Assembly (NCBI GenBank): GCA_037138055.1
Contig: JBAXJB010000001.1
Coordinates: 1-64,000, forward strand
DNA: 64,000 bases
DNA from: CAITNM01 sp037138055
GTDB lineage: Bacteria; Pseudomonadota; Alphaproteobacteria; Paracaedibacterales; CAITNM01
Reading direction: 5' to 3'
Shown: positions 63,898-64,000 of the stretch, piece after piece
Layout: every line of letters starts with the position of its first letter
Numbering within the stretch: the first letter of the stretch is position 1
The notes under the pieces: generated by a model
What the model saw: only the letters and a program-made list of their open reading frames with translations
The model's database searches: none
What the model was told of the DNA's origin: nothing
Made by a program: the position numbers and the translations under genes

Positions 63898-64000
63898 CTA
63901 GGATTTGCAAATAAACCTACGGGTATATATGGGCTGATCACTTAGCCATGCTGAAGTTTTTTTATCAACATTCACAGCACCTGCAGCAATGCTGTATTGC
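63898..64000 (-). CDS. Partial gene, C-terminal end only
   Basis: On the minus strand an open frame of 33 codons runs in from the window edge and ends at TAG 63898-63900, 32 nt upstream of the GDH start. Its C-terminus contains AAGAVNVDKK and QPIYTRRFICKS, with protein-like composition. No family was recognised from this fragment, and the 5' part is outside the window. Confidence 0.4.
   Translation of the reverse strand, partial: QYSIAAGAVNVDKKTSAWLSDQPIYTRRFICKS

Overview
This window reads as an AT-rich (roughly one-third GC) alphaproteobacterial chromosome segment, most likely from an obligately or facultatively intracellular lineage of the Holosporales/Caedibacter type. The lineage call is inference from gene content. 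An NTT-family ATP/ADP translocase (28162-29592), the ~180-kDa NAD-glutamate dehydrogenase (59324-63865), a PopZ-like polar organiser (49430-49939), a HIG1 twin-membrane protein and an alpha-type family-4 uracil-DNA glycosylase point to Alphaproteobacteria. The translocase and three tandem MFS carriers suggest life inside a host cell. No IS element, prophage, CRISPR array or rRNA operon was seen, and every long gene looks intact.

Layout. 1-9276 (+): a surface-polysaccharide operon (NodB-like deacetylase, three glycosyltransferases, an AsnB-type amidotransferase, two SDR nucleotide-sugar enzymes, an SGNH hydrolase) closed by a strong bidirectional terminator. 9362-14392 (-): PfkB kinase, a solitary type IV pilin-like protein, then truB-rpsO-pnp with a hairpin in the rpsO-pnp gap. 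14502-23654: a Bcr/CflA exporter, a large secreted Ala-rich coiled-coil protein, rpmI-rplT, a PHA synthase, tRNA-Leu, a small secreted protein, tRNA-Gly(GCC), pgsA with a flippase-like membrane protein, and an exported degenerate HAD-like protein. 23738-27238 (+): dnaK under a sigma70-type promoter with a CIRCE-like operator, then tRNA-Gly(UCC) and tuf. 27246-34424: a LysR regulator divergent from the NTT translocase across a perfect dyad, a uracil-DNA glycosylase, and three MFS transporters, two of them paralogous. 34624-49939: HIG1-lepA, an S9 peptidase, an SH3 protein, dut, lipB, two GNAT genes, glnA, an exported SAMHD1-like HD protein, a GT2, gyrA, a methyltransferase and popZ. 49985-53819: tRNA-Pro(GGG), putA and plsC. 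53827-63865 (-): the giant NAD-GDH, then a second polysaccharide cluster (GT-C-like membrane protein, second AsnB, GT2, UDP-glucose dehydrogenase). A partial gene runs off the right edge.

How the genes fit together. PutA converts proline to glutamate, NAD-GDH sends glutamate to 2-oxoglutarate, and glutamine synthetase feeds the two AsnB amidotransferases. With NTT and MFS uptake this fits an amino-acid-fuelled, host-dependent cell that stores carbon as PHA and invests in its surface glycans. The least described parts are a set of exported proteins: the HD phosphohydrolase-like protein, the 645-aa repeat/coiled-coil protein, the degenerate HAD-like protein, the 136-aa helical protein and the lone pilin. 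They are candidate envelope or host-interaction factors.
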